From CAVQND01 sp049518415 (GTDB lineage Bacteria > Verrucomicrobiota > Verrucomicrobiia > Limisphaerales > UBA8199), in NCBI GenBank assembly GCA_049518415.1, contig JBEKRX010000018.1, positions 1-64,000 of the forward strand: a stretch of 64,000 nt of DNA, given 5' to 3'. The stretch's first letter is position 1. Every line of letters begins with the position of its first letter. The position numbers were made by a program, and so were the translations under genes. Of this stretch, positions 34,882 to 43,541 are shown piece by piece. The notes under the pieces are model-generated. The model saw only the letters and a program-made list of their open reading frames with translations, searched no databases and was not told the DNA's origin.

Positions 34882-37236
34882 TCATTTCGTTTCGGCGATG
34901 GTTTGCACCAGCTTCTTCAGTTCGGCCAAGTTTTGCTTCAAGGCTTCAATTTCCGCCGCCTGCTCCCGAATCCTTGCTTCTTTCTCCTCCACCTTCTGAT
35001 TCAAGCCCTGAATGGCCGCCAGCGCCACGCCGTCAGCGTCGCTGGTGCTGATGTGGCGGTCGTCTTCGCCCACGGCAAAGCTCGCCGCAAAATCCTGCGC
35101 CATCGGGCCGATATGATGAATGTCCGCCGGCTGGCTCTTCAGGTTCCAGGTCGTGATGGGCAGCGCCGCTACTTTTTCGAGGACGGCGCGGCAGTCCACC
35201 AGCGCGAAGTTGTCTTTGAGATTGCGGTCGCTGGCCACATTCCACGCATTGGCGCCGGGCGCCAGTTGCACGCCGACGGTGGCGCCGGCGTTGGAGAAGA
35301 AGCGCACGCCGCCCGCAGAACGCGCGGTGAACTGGTTGTTGGCTGTCGAAGTAATGTCCCCGCTCGATACGCTGCCGTCCCCCCACACGAAGGCGCCGTC
35401 GTGGAGGGCCTTGGCCGCCTGACCCGCGGCGAAACTGCCCATGCCGCCCGCGATATTCCAGGCGCCGCCGGGCACGGTCGCATACCAGTTGGTGGCCGAG
35501 TTATTGTGGCCGCCGGCGGCGGTGCTGCGCGAGCCGCTGGCGATATTCTGCGTGCCCCCGGCGATGACTGAGCCGGCGCCGCTGGCTACGTTACCCAGGA
35601 CCGTGGACCCATCGTAGCCGCCGCCGCCAATGAAGGCGCCGGCGCCATCCGCCTCATTACGGATGCCGCCGCCGACAGTGGCGTAGATCCCGCCCACGAC
35701 CCTGTTGGTCATCCCGCCGCCGATGGTGGCCCCCGCCCCCATGACATAGTTCGCCGTGCCTCCGCCGATGGTTGTCCACGCCGTAGAAACATAGCCATCC
35801 CAGCCGGAAAGGTTGTGAGCGCCGCCCCCGACGAAGTCCTGCCGGCCCGCCCAGTTGTCCACGCCGCCGGCCACGGTCCCATATCCTCCGGAGACCTGAT
35901 TGGACTCTCCGCCGCTGATCGTGCCGAACACGGAGTTGGTGTAGAACCCGAGCTCACTCCAGCTCACGTCCGACCAAATGAAGTTGGCGTGACCGCCGCC
36001 AATCGTCGAATAGCTGCCCAGGGCCTGATTGGCCAGGCCGCCGCCGACAGACGCGTAGCTGCCAGTGCCGGTGGCACCGTCGCCGGCACTGTTGTTCTGC
36101 CCTCCGGCCACCGCGGCGAACCTGCTGCTGACCGAGTTGCTCATCCCGCCGCCGACGACGCCACCGGTGCGTGCCGTGGCGATGAGGTTGCCTAGTCCGC
36201 CGCCAATCGCGGCGTAGTCGGCATTGGTGCCGATCAGATTCGAGTCGCCGCCGGCGATGACGGTAGCATCGCCGTCGTACTGAATGCGGTTGGCGTACCC
36301 GCCGAGAATCGCAGCATTATATCCAAAGGGCTCGATCACATTGTTCTGACCGCCGCCGATGAAACCCAAATGGGCGCCGTAGCCGCTGGCCAGGCCTTGG
36401 ACTTGGTTGCTCTGGCCGCCGGCGATGGTGCTAAAGACGGCGTTGTTCTGGATCAAGTTGCCCCAGCCGCCGCCGATGGTCGCGCCGTAGGTGGCCACGG
36501 AGTTATTGGCCGCCCCGCCGATCACGTTGGGTCCGGAGGCATTGGGCTCCAGCCTGAACGCCCGGGCGCCATTGACCCACAGTTCCAGGGGCTGGTTGTC
36601 CGTCGTGCCGACGAAGTTCACGCCCGGTGTCGTGCCGGCGTTTCCACCAATTTTCCAGGCGTTGCCTAAGGCAGCAGGGGGCACCGTGCCGCTGGTGAGT
36701 TGCGACGCGTTCAAGCCGGTCAACCCGCTGCCGTTGCCGGCGATGGTGTTGCCCGCATTGTTCAACGTGAGGGGATTGCCGTATGTGCCGCTGAGGTCTC
36801 CGCTTGGAATGTTGCCGGTCAGGCCCGCCGCGTTCGCGCCTTCGGCGAAGATGGCATAGGGCATCGGGGTCAACTGCTGGCGCGGCGTCAGCGAGGTGAA
36901 CGCGCCGCCGCCATTGCTCCGTACGCCGATGTTCAGCCAGTTGCTGCCGCCGGTGAACACCCTGGCGCCGAAATCCACCATGGTCGTCAACAAACCGTTG
37001 CTGACGGCGACCGCGGTATTGGTGACCGGCCCGGCGAGGCTGCTGCCGCCCGTGCTGGCGTTAAACAGCGAGAATGTCAGGTCATAGCTGCCGTCGGCAG
37101 GATTGGTGCCGTCATTCAGCCGGCCTTGATACATGAACGCCGTACCTTGGGCGTGGGCGCTTGAGAATTGCGAGTTGAGGGTGGAAAGCGCCAGCAGTGC
37201 CAGCGCGGTGAACAGATGATTCAATTGGGTTTTCAC
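34882..37236 (-). CDS. exported head-repeat protein with peptidase S74 chaperone domain
   Basis: 784 residues from a GTG start with a signal peptide (LFTALALLALSTLNSQFSSAHAQ). Residues about 30-190 form a beta-rich head (TAFMYQGRLNDGTNPADGSY). Residues about 235-650 are YadA-head-like repeats of ~14-25 residues with a recurring G-G-G-x-x-N-x-x element (GGGWGNLIQ, GGGQNNVIE, GGGLGNLIA). The C-terminus is an intramolecular chaperone autoprocessing domain of the S74/endosialidase type: SDRNLKDNFALV supplies the Ser and Lys of the self-cleaving dyad, with HIGPMAQDFAASFAVGEDD downstream, then a trimeric coiled coil. It is expected to trimerise and release the chaperone tail. No YadA membrane anchor is present. 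Confidence 0.85.
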   Translation of the reverse strand: MKTQLNHLFTALALLALSTLNSQFSSAHAQGTAFMYQGRLNDGTNPADGSYDLTFSLFNASTGGSSLAGPVTNTAVAVSNGLLTTMVDFGARVFTGGSNWLNIGVRSNGGGAFTSLTPRQQLTPMPYAIFAEGANAAGLTGNIPSGDLSGTYGNPLTLNNAGNTIAGNGSGLTGLNASQLTSGTVPPAALGNAWKIGGNAGTTPGVNFVGTTDNQPLELWVNGARAFRLEPNASGPNVIGGAANNSVATYGATIGGGWGNLIQNNAVFSTIAGGQSNQVQGLASGYGAHLGFIGGGQNNVIEPFGYNAAILGGYANRIQYDGDATVIAGGDSNLIGTNADYAAIGGGLGNLIATARTGGVVGGGMSNSVSSRFAAVAGGQNNSAGDGATGTGSYASVGGGLANQALGSYSTIGGGHANFIWSDVSWSELGFYTNSVFGTISGGESNQVSGGYGTVAGGVDNWAGRQDFVGGGAHNLSGWDGYVSTAWTTIGGGTANYVMGAGATIGGGMTNRVVGGIYATVGGGIRNEADGAGAFIGGGGYDGSTVLGNVASGAGSVIAGGTQNIASGSRSTAAGGHNNSATNWYATVPGGAWNIAGGMGSFAAGQAAKALHDGAFVWGDGSVSSGDITSTANNQFTARSAGGVRFFSNAGATVGVQLAPGANAWNVASDRNLKDNFALVDCRAVLEKVAALPITTWNLKSQPADIHHIGPMAQDFAASFAVGEDDRHISTSDADGVALAAIQGLNQKVEEKEARIREQAAEIEALKQNLAELKKLVQTIAETK

Positions 37237-37514
37237 AATTTGGTTTGGACAGATTTAGATTTTATGTGAACACAGGTTTCGAGGTGGCTACTGCTTCAAG
37301 CGGAAGAAGAGACGGGATGCTTGCGTCCGTCCAGCACCTCGGTAAACTGCGGGGCATGAGATGCACGCTTGGTTTCCCTGGTGGTTTCACCGGCCAGACT
37401 GTTTTCCGTTCCATTGTGTTGTGTGGGGTGACAGTAGCTTATTTGGTAGCAATCTGGCAACGTCTGTTTTGCGCGACTTTTGTAATGCCTTGTAAATCAA
37501 CGTGATGTTCTTGT
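37237..37514. other. Divergent intergenic region, no gene seen
   Basis: About 280 bp upstream of the GTG at 37236, ending at the tRNA-Leu fragment. A short ORF on each strand shows no domain. The stretch is less GC-rich than its surroundings and marks the right edge of the minus-strand islet; it may contain the promoter of the surface-protein unit. Confidence 0.4.
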
Positions 37515-37553
37515 GGGCGCGTGGCGGAATTGGCAGACGCGCAGGACTCAGGA
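37515..37553 (+). pseudogene. tRNA-Leu (CAG) 5' half, truncated
   Basis: GGGCGCG (acceptor side), TG, GCGGAATTGGCAGACGC (D arm), then GCAGGACTCAGGA carrying the anticodon loop with CAG. After this the expected 3' anticodon-stem strand (TCCTG), variable arm and T arm are absent; CACTCCGCAG follows instead. The spurious translation GAWRNWQTR, typical of tRNA-Leu genes, is present. It is a non-functional 5' fragment 45 bp before the start of the next gene. Confidence 0.8.
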
Positions 37554-37597
37554 CACTCCGCAGTCCGCGCTCCGCACTCAAAACACTTCGCGCTTAA

Positions 37598-39439
37598 ATG
37601 CACTTTCTAGCCCCAGCCGCCCTGGCCTTCGCCGCCGCCATCCCGGTGGTGATCGTCTTTTACCTGCTCAAGCGCAAGCGGGTGGTGAAGCTGGTCTCGA
37701 GCACCTTGCTCTGGCACAGGTTCCTGTCCGAGACCCAGGCCAGCGCGCCCTTTCAAAGGCTGCGCAAGAACTGGCTGCTGCTGCTGCAACTCATCCTGCT
37801 GGCCCTGGCCGTCTTCGCGCTGTCGCGGCCCTATTTCGCCGCCAAAGTCAAACCCGCCGAGTTGCGCGTCATCATCCTCGATGCCTCGGCCTCCATGCAG
37901 GCCACCGATGAATCGCCCTCGCGTTTCGACAAGGCCCGCGCCGAGGCGCTCAAATGGGTCGACAGCCTCGCCGGCAACGACCAGATGGTGATTCTGCTGG
38001 CCGGCGCCAATGCCGAGGTCAAGCAATCCGCCACCAGCGAGAAGGCCTTGTTGCGCCGCGCCTTGCAGGCCTGTGTCTGCTCCGATTCCCCCACGCGCCT
38101 GCTCTCGGCGCTCAGGATGGCCGAGTCCCTCGTGCGCGACCAGCGCAATGCCGAGGTCCATTTGTTCAGCGACGGCGCCGCCCCGGAGTTGACCCAGTTC
38201 GAGAGCAAGAACAAACCGCTGCCCTTGATTTATCATCGCGTCGGCAAGGACGCCAACAACCTCGGCATCACCGGGCTGGACGTGCGCGCCAATCCCGAGG
38301 ACCCCCGCCAGCGGGCCGTCTATGCCAACATCGCCAATTTCTGGACCAACCGCCTGGAGACCGAAGTCGAGTTGCTATTCGAGGAGCGCCTGCTGGAAAC
38401 CCGCCCGCTGACCATCCCCGCCGGCGAAACCTCGCCCCAGGTCTTTATCGCCGGCCAATCCCGCGATGGCGTCTTCACCGTGCGGCTCACGGCCAAGGAC
38501 GACCTCCTGGCCGATAACCAGGCCTCCATCGTGAGCCTGTTGCCCAAGCCGGTCAAGGTCCTGCTCCTGACGCGCGGCAACCGGTTCCTGGAAAAGGCCT
38601 TGCGCGCCGCTCCCAATGTCCAACTGGCCGTCGCGGCCAATCTGACCCTCCCGCCCGCCGGGTTCGATTTCGTCGTGCTCGACGATGTGGTTCCGGCGCT
38701 TTGGCCGCCCGGCAACGTCCTGGCCATTCATGTCCTGAACACCAACTGGGTCGAGAACGTCACCAGCGTCGACGCGCCCCCGATTGTCGACTGGCGCAGT
38801 TCACATCCGCTGATGCGTTATGCCGGGTTTGATAATGTCCAGGTCAAGGAAAGTTTTACCGCCCGCACGCCGACCTGGGCGGTCTCGCTGGCCGACGCCC
38901 CGCAGGCCTCCCTCATGCTGGCAGGCGAACTGGGCCGGCAGCGCATCGTCTGGATCGGCTTCGACTTCCTCGAAAGCAATTGGCCTTTGCGCATCTCCTT
39001 CCCCATCTTCATCGCCAATGCCGTCGAGTGGCTCAACCCCGCCAACGCCCAGGGCGGCCAGTTGCTGGTCAAGGCCGGCGAGGCCTTCCGGCTGGCTTTG
39101 TCGCGCCCGGAGACCAGCGCCCAAGTGACCCTGCCCGGCGGCCAGACCAAGGCCTGGCCGCTCGATCCGAACGCCAGCGAATTCGTCTTTGGCGACACCT
39201 TTAAGCAGGGCGTCTATCGGCTGCGCCTCGGCACCAATGAAACCGTGTTCTGCGTCAACCTGCTCGACGCCGCCGAGAGCAACATCAAGCCCCGCGACGA
39301 ACTCCAACTGGGCAAATACTCCAAGGTCCAGGCCACCTCCATGCAACGCGCGAACATGGAAGTCTGGCGCACGATTGTCGGCCTGGCCCTGCTCGTCCTG
39401 CTGGGCGAATGGTGGTACTACCATCGGAGGACCGTGTGA
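37598..39439 (+). CDS. BatA/vWA-domain membrane protein of MoxR operon
   Basis: 613 residues. An N-terminal BatA (aerotolerance) domain with two TMs: MHFLAPAALAFAAAIPVVI followed by FYLLKRKR, and LLLLQLILLALAVFALSRPY. Then a vWA domain: VIILDASASMQATDE has the MIDAS DxSxS and LLSALRMAESLVRD the following helix. The middle is beta-rich and the C-terminus has a final TM (IVGLALLVLLGEWWYYHRR). This is the expected next partner after MoxR and DUF58, acting in the inner membrane with periplasmic loops. In intact operons it directly follows the DUF58 gene; here it starts 3.4 kb downstream, after the islet and tRNA fragment. Confidence 0.92.
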   Translation: MHFLAPAALAFAAAIPVVIVFYLLKRKRVVKLVSSTLLWHRFLSETQASAPFQRLRKNWLLLLQLILLALAVFALSRPYFAAKVKPAELRVIILDASASMQATDESPSRFDKARAEALKWVDSLAGNDQMVILLAGANAEVKQSATSEKALLRRALQACVCSDSPTRLLSALRMAESLVRDQRNAEVHLFSDGAAPELTQFESKNKPLPLIYHRVGKDANNLGITGLDVRANPEDPRQRAVYANIANFWTNRLETEVELLFEERLLETRPLTIPAGETSPQVFIAGQSRDGVFTVRLTAKDDLLADNQASIVSLLPKPVKVLLLTRGNRFLEKALRAAPNVQLAVAANLTLPPAGFDFVVLDDVVPALWPPGNVLAIHVLNTNWVENVTSVDAPPIVDWRSSHPLMRYAGFDNVQVKESFTARTPTWAVSLADAPQASLMLAGELGRQRIVWIGFDFLESNWPLRISFPIFIANAVEWLNPANAQGGQLLVKAGEAFRLALSRPETSAQVTLPGGQTKAWPLDPNASEFVFGDTFKQGVYRLRLGTNETVFCVNLLDAAESNIKPRDELQLGKYSKVQATSMQRANMEVWRTIVGLALLVLLGEWWYYHRRTV

Positions 39440-39494
39440 CGAGCGCCAATTGGCCATCGCTAATCAAGGCCCCGGCGCCTCTTGGCCTGGTTAC

Positions 39495-40015
39495 GGGAGC
39501 ACTTCACTTTTTTGGGTGGTCCCTCCCAACCTTAATCCTAATCTTAATCCTAATCCTAATCTCCGTCGTGCAACCGCCAATCAGAATTGGCTTTGATTAA
39601 CCCCACGAGCATGGAAACAATTCTGCGCAGCCGCTCTTTCCCGGAGACGACCACACTCAACTCACACCGGCCTTGGGAGGCCAGAACATCCAGCGCCGCC
39701 GCACGCTCCAAAGCCGACCCGCGCGAAATATCAAAAAATCGGCAACGATCAGGTGAGGTGAACTTTCCGTTGCCTTCGGCAAGGTTCAGCACGATCGAGG
39801 TACTGGCCCGATCCAATTGGTCACGCACGGCGACCGATTTGGGCAGCTTTTGCAGCAGGGGCTCGAGCCAGGCGACGAAGGCCAGAGACTCCTGATAAAC
39901 GTCCAGTTTCTCATGGTCGAAGAGGCGATTCATTTGGATTAAGATTAAGATTAGGATTAGGATTAAGATTAGGATTGAGAGGCAGAAAGGCGACCAAGAA
40001 AATGAAATGCGCCCC
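39495..40015 (-). mobile_element. TIR-bounded hexamer-array cassette carrying a four-helix-bundle gene
   Basis: Left end GGGAGCACTTCACTTTTTTG (39495-39514, continuing GGTGGTCCCTCC) and right end, read inward on the other strand, GGGGCGCATTTCATTTTCTT (40015-39996, continuing GGTCGCCTTTCT) form imperfect ~24-bp terminal inverted repeats. Next to each end lies an array of TAATCC/TTAATC hexamers (about 39531-39562 and 39934-39975). The four-helix-bundle gene fills the middle. A deleted copy with the same ends is at 63462-63636. It sits between two genes of the MoxR/vWA operon on the opposite strand. Confidence 0.8.
39556..39933 (-). CDS. four-helix bundle protein (S23/IVS-type, Avd-like family)
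   Basis: 125 residues from ATG 39933 (MNRLFDHEKLDVYQESLAFV). It is the TIGR02436 type: F-x-x-L-x-V-Y-Q-x-S at the start, DQLDRASTSIVLNLAEGNGK in the second helix, RFFDISRGSALERAAALDVL in the third and RLRRIVSMLVGLIKAN in the fourth. Relatives are encoded in 23S rRNA intervening sequences and include the Avd factor of diversity-generating retroelements; most have no known role. The hexamer array precedes the ATG, reading (Leu-Ile)n in the same frame. The gene lies inside a terminal-repeat cassette inserted antisense in the MoxR/vWA operon. No reverse transcriptase is near. Confidence 0.9.
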   Translation of the reverse strand: MNRLFDHEKLDVYQESLAFVAWLEPLLQKLPKSVAVRDQLDRASTSIVLNLAEGNGKFTSPDRCRFFDISRGSALERAAALDVLASQGRCELSVVVSGKERLRRIVSMLVGLIKANSDWRLHDGD

Positions 40016-40050
40016 TCGGTTATTCCAACGGTAATCGAAATCAGCAATCA

Positions 40051-41067
40051 ATGACTAACCGCAATCCAGAGCCGAACCCGGAGCGCAAGTGGCCGAGGGA
40101 TGAATTCGCCCGGCACGAAGTGTTCAGCCAGGTTTGGCTGGTCTGGGGCGGCCTGCTCATTGCCGCGTTAGCGGTGCTCTGCACCGCGGTTGTCCCGCTC
40201 CTGACCAAGGCAAGACACCAGGTCGTCGCCTATTGCGCCCAGGACGAAGACTACGCCGAGCCTATCCTGCGCGACTTCCAGAAGGAAACCGGCATCAAGG
40301 TCCGCGCCGTTTATGACAGCGAAGCGGTCAAGACCGTGGGTCTGGCCAACCGCTTGCTGGCGGAGCGGGCGCATCCCCAATGCGACGTGTTTTGGGGCAA
40401 CGAAGAAATGCGCACCCGCCGCCTGGCGGCCCTGAACGTCTTCCGCCAGACCAACGGCTGGGCCGCCTTCGGCTATCGCAGCCGCCGCCTCGTCATCAAT
40501 ACCAACCGCCTTTCCCTTTTCTCCCCTCCCCGTTCCCTGGCCGAGTTGACCAACGCCGGCTGGCGCGGCAAGGTCGCCCTGGCCATGCCCCAATTCGGCA
40601 CCACCTCCACCCATTTCCACGCCTTGCGCCAGGCCTGGGGCCAGGAGCCGTGGCTCGCCTGGTGCCGCGGCCTGGCCGCCAACAAACCGTTCCTCGTCGA
40701 TGGCAATTCGCTCGTCGTAAGATTCGTCGGCAGCGCCGAGGCCTGGGTCGGCCTGACCGATTCGGATGACATCGCCGCCGGCCAGCGCGACGGATTGCCC
40801 GTCGCCGCCCTGCCCATGTCCCAGGAAACCCTCCTCATCCCCAATACCGTCGCCGTGACCCGGGGCGCGCCGCACCCGGAGGCCGCCCAGCGACTTTTCG
40901 ACTACCTCCAGCGCCCCGAGGTGGTGGAACGCTTGGTCACCGCCCGCGCGCTCGAAGGCCTTTCAGCCAGCGCCGTCTCGACGCCGACCTTGAAAGTGTC
41001 CTGGGACAGCCTCCTCCGCGACCTCCAAGGCACGACGGCCAAACTGAACGAAATCTTTTTGAGATGA
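40051..41067 (+). CDS. extracellular solute-binding protein, Fe3+/thiamine ABC type
   Basis: 338 residues, N-terminal anchor at about 27-50 (VWLVWGGLLIAALAVLCTAV), then a periplasmic binding-protein fold: VVAYCAQDEDYAEPILRDFQ, FQKETGIKVRAVYDSEAVKT, RAHPQCDVFWGNEEMRT. These match the class of cluster D binding proteins for iron or thiamine (FbpA/ThiB/AfuA-like). The ligand cannot be told from motifs; the Tyr pair typical of FbpA iron binders was not clearly seen. The stop overlaps the permease start by ATGA (41064-41067). Its place in a MoxR/vWA operon is unusual. Confidence 0.85.
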   Translation: MTNRNPEPNPERKWPRDEFARHEVFSQVWLVWGGLLIAALAVLCTAVVPLLTKARHQVVAYCAQDEDYAEPILRDFQKETGIKVRAVYDSEAVKTVGLANRLLAERAHPQCDVFWGNEEMRTRRLAALNVFRQTNGWAAFGYRSRRLVINTNRLSLFSPPRSLAELTNAGWRGKVALAMPQFGTTSTHFHALRQAWGQEPWLAWCRGLAANKPFLVDGNSLVVRFVGSAEAWVGLTDSDDIAAGQRDGLPVAALPMSQETLLIPNTVAVTRGAPHPEAAQRLFDYLQRPEVVERLVTARALEGLSASAVSTPTLKVSWDSLLRDLQGTTAKLNEIFLR

Positions 41068-43541
41068 ACTGGCTCCTGCTCAAGAACAGCCTCCTGGTCA
41101 GCGGCCTTGCCACGCTCCTGGCGGTGAGCTTTGGCCTGGTGGCCGCGCTCTGGCTGGCAGGCTTGCCGCGACGCTGGCGGAACCGGTTGCTGGCCGTGGC
41201 CGTCGCGGCGCTGGCGCTGCCGCCGTTCCTGGTCACCAACTGCTGGCTCCGTTACCTGGGCCATAGCGGCCTCTGGCACTCGTGGCTGCCGCTTAGCATC
41301 ATTTCACCGGGCGGCACCATCTGGATTTTGAGCTTGCTCACCTGGCCCATCACTTTGCTGGCCGTTTGGAGCGCCTGGCAGCGACTAGAGCCGGCACAAC
41401 TGGAAAGCGACCCGGCCTTGACGGGCTGGGCGCTGGTTCGCGGCCTGCTCCTGCCGCTGGCCAGAAACGCCCTGGCCCAGGCGGCGGTGCTGACCTTCGT
41501 CCTGGCGCTCAACAACTTTGCCGTGCCCGCCATTTTGCAGGTCAAGGTCTTTCCGGCGGAGATGTGGGTCCGCTTCAACACGAGCTTCGACACCCTGGGC
41601 GCCCTGGAGTTGAGTTGGCCGCTCGTGCTCGGCCCGTTGCTCCTGCTGCTCTGGTTGAGCCGGCAGGAAATTCCCTGGCCCAGGCTGGAGGGCCCGGTGC
41701 CGCCAAAGCTCTTCCGCCGCCAGCTCGGGCGCGGCTGGTTCTGGTCCGCCGGCGCCCTCGCCCTCCTGCTTTGCCTCCTGGCCGTCGGCCTGCCCCTCCT
41801 CCAACTGGTCTCCGGAAAGCGGACCTGGACCGAACTGCCCGCCGCGCTGGCGGCGGGCCAGACGGCCGTATGGAATTCGGTTTGGTTCGCCGCCAGTTCG
41901 GCCACGGTCGTCATTGGCCTCGCTTTGGCTGGGGCCGCATCCCAACAGTGCCGCCACCGGGCGCAAACCTCTGGTTGTGCCGGACGTTGCGCACCGCTTA
42001 TCGGCTGGCTTCTCTGGCTGCCTTTCCTGGTGCCGGGCGTGCTGCTGGGCATCGGCTGGATCGCCTTGTTCAATCGGCCCTGGACGCGGCTCTTCTACCA
42101 GAGCGCCGGGATCGTCATCCTGGCTTTCGTCGTCCGCTACCTCGCCCTGGGTTGGAACACCGTCGCCCATGCCGCGCAAGGGGTCGACCGCGATTTGACC
42201 GACGCCGCGCGGCTGGAGGGCGCGACGCGCTGGCAAATGTTGCGTTACGTGCACTGGCCCCAGGTTGCGCCCCAGGTAGCCGCCGCCTGGTATATCGTTT
42301 TCCTGCTTTGCCTTTGGGATGTCGAGTCCATGATCCTGGTCGTGCCGCCGGGCGGCGAGACCGTGGCCCTGCGGGTTTTCAACCTCCTTCACTACGGCCA
42401 CAACGCGCAGGTCAACGCCCTGTGCCTGACGCTGGTGGCGCTGGCCCTCGCCCCGCTGGCGCTGTGGAAGGCCTGCGACGCGGCGCGCGCGCGCGCATCA
42501 CGCCTCGCGCATCACACATCACCTCTTTGCGCCTGCCTCCTCCTGCTCTTGGCAGGCTGCGCTCCCGGGCCGGCGTCCAACGAATTGCCTCTCCAAAGCC
42601 GGCTCTTCAGCCGCGTGCAAGTCATCGGCTCGCGCGGCGTGGGCCTGGGTCAGCTCAACAAGCCGCGGTCGGTCGCCGTGGACCGGCAGGACAATCTCTA
42701 CGTCGTGGACATGACCGGGCGGGTGCAGAAATTCTCCTCCAACGGCCTGTTCCTGCTCTCCTGGCAGATGCCGCAGACCGACCTGGGCAAGCCCAAGGGC
42801 ATGTGCCGCGACCGCGAGGGCAATATCATTGTCGTCGAGCCGCATTATCAGCGCGTAAACCATTTCTCGCCGGCGGGCCAATTGGTCCGCCAATGGGGCC
42901 GGCCCGGCACCAACGCCGGCCAGTTCCTGATGCCCCGCGCGGTGGCCGTGAATTCCCAGAACGAAATCCTGGTCAGTGAATACGGTCCAGTCGAGCGGGT
43001 CCAGCGCTTCAGCCTGGTGGACCAGGCCCCCGGCCCGCCTGTCGTGGCTGTAGTGGGGCAGGCGTCTCGCCTGCCACCTCTCCCCCTCCAATCCAATGCC
43101 GGCGGGACCCCTGCCCCGCCCTTCCTGGGCAGCTTCGGCCAGGCCGGCAACGGGCCGGGCGAATTCAATCGGCCGGAAGGGTTGTGCGTCGACGCGCAGG
43201 ACCGGGTTTATGTGGCCGATTCGTGCAATCACCGCATCCAGGTTTTCTCGCGCGACGGCAAGTTTCTGCGCGCTTATGGCAAAGCCGGTCAAGGCCGGGG
43301 CGGCCTGAGCTATCCTTACGATATTTGCGTGGACGCGGCCGGACGGCAGTACGTCTGCGAATTCGGCAACAGCCGCATCCAGGTTTTCGACGCCAACGAT
43401 CAGCCGCTCGAGACCCTTGGCGGCCCGGGCGCCGCCCCCGGCCAATTCAGCAACCCCTGGGGCGTCGCCCTCGATTCGGCAGGCAATCTCTACGTGGCCG
43501 ATTCACAAAACCACCGGGTCCAGAAATTCATACACAAGTGA
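41064..43541 (+). CDS. ABC permease fused to NHL-repeat lipoprotein-like domain
   Basis: 825 residues. Residues 1-~470 are a two-lobed FbpB-like permease with about 12 TMs; the second EAA loop DAARLEGATRWQMLRYVHWP is clear, the first (ALTGWALVRGLLLPLARNAL) is degenerate. Residues ~472-500 contain a CG-rich microsatellite and then LLLLLAGCAPGP, a lipoprotein signal and lipobox with Cys499. Residues ~515-825 are NHL beta-propeller repeats (LNKPRSVAVDRQDNLYVVD, FNRPEGLCVDAQDRVYVADS, FSNPWGVALDSAGNLYVADS). A dispersed palindrome is inserted between NHL repeats (VVGQASRLPPL). It may be a true fusion or two genes joined by a frameshift at the CG run. Coupled with the next gene by GTGA. Confidence 0.82.
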   Translation: MNWLLLKNSLLVSGLATLLAVSFGLVAALWLAGLPRRWRNRLLAVAVAALALPPFLVTNCWLRYLGHSGLWHSWLPLSIISPGGTIWILSLLTWPITLLAVWSAWQRLEPAQLESDPALTGWALVRGLLLPLARNALAQAAVLTFVLALNNFAVPAILQVKVFPAEMWVRFNTSFDTLGALELSWPLVLGPLLLLLWLSRQEIPWPRLEGPVPPKLFRRQLGRGWFWSAGALALLLCLLAVGLPLLQLVSGKRTWTELPAALAAGQTAVWNSVWFAASSATVVIGLALAGAASQQCRHRAQTSGCAGRCAPLIGWLLWLPFLVPGVLLGIGWIALFNRPWTRLFYQSAGIVILAFVVRYLALGWNTVAHAAQGVDRDLTDAARLEGATRWQMLRYVHWPQVAPQVAAAWYIVFLLCLWDVESMILVVPPGGETVALRVFNLLHYGHNAQVNALCLTLVALALAPLALWKACDAARARASRLAHHTSPLCACLLLLLAGCAPGPASNELPLQSRLFSRVQVIGSRGVGLGQLNKPRSVAVDRQDNLYVVDMTGRVQKFSSNGLFLLSWQMPQTDLGKPKGMCRDREGNIIVVEPHYQRVNHFSPAGQLVRQWGRPGTNAGQFLMPRAVAVNSQNEILVSEYGPVERVQRFSLVDQAPGPPVVAVVGQASRLPPLPLQSNAGGTPAPPFLGSFGQAGNGPGEFNRPEGLCVDAQDRVYVADSCNHRIQVFSRDGKFLRAYGKAGQGRGGLSYPYDICVDAAGRQYVCEFGNSRIQVFDANDQPLETLGGPGAAPGQFSNPWGVALDSAGNLYVADSQNHRVQKFIHK
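43050..43075. repeat. RRDACPT/GQASRLP palindromic repeat, copy 2 (inside NHL domain)
   Basis: TAGTGGGGCAGGCGTCTCGC and CTGCC at 43051-43075 are the reverse complement of the 4079-4105 repeat. It is read in frame as VVGQASRLP between NHL repeats, together with a following GGCGGGACCCCTGCCCC segment (AGGTPAP). Confidence 0.85.

Noticed and set aside
37515..37600. Complete tRNA-Leu gene
   Set aside because: The 3' half (anticodon-stem partner, variable arm, T arm, acceptor) is absent, so only a fragment was called.
37513..37911. ORF starting MGAWRNWQTR
   Set aside because: The opening is the known false translation of a tRNA-Leu sequence, and the remainder overlaps the BatA gene in another frame.
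39556..39933. Diversity-generating retroelement around the Avd-like protein
   Set aside because: No reverse transcriptase, template repeat or variable repeat is nearby; only the four-helix-bundle family is shared.
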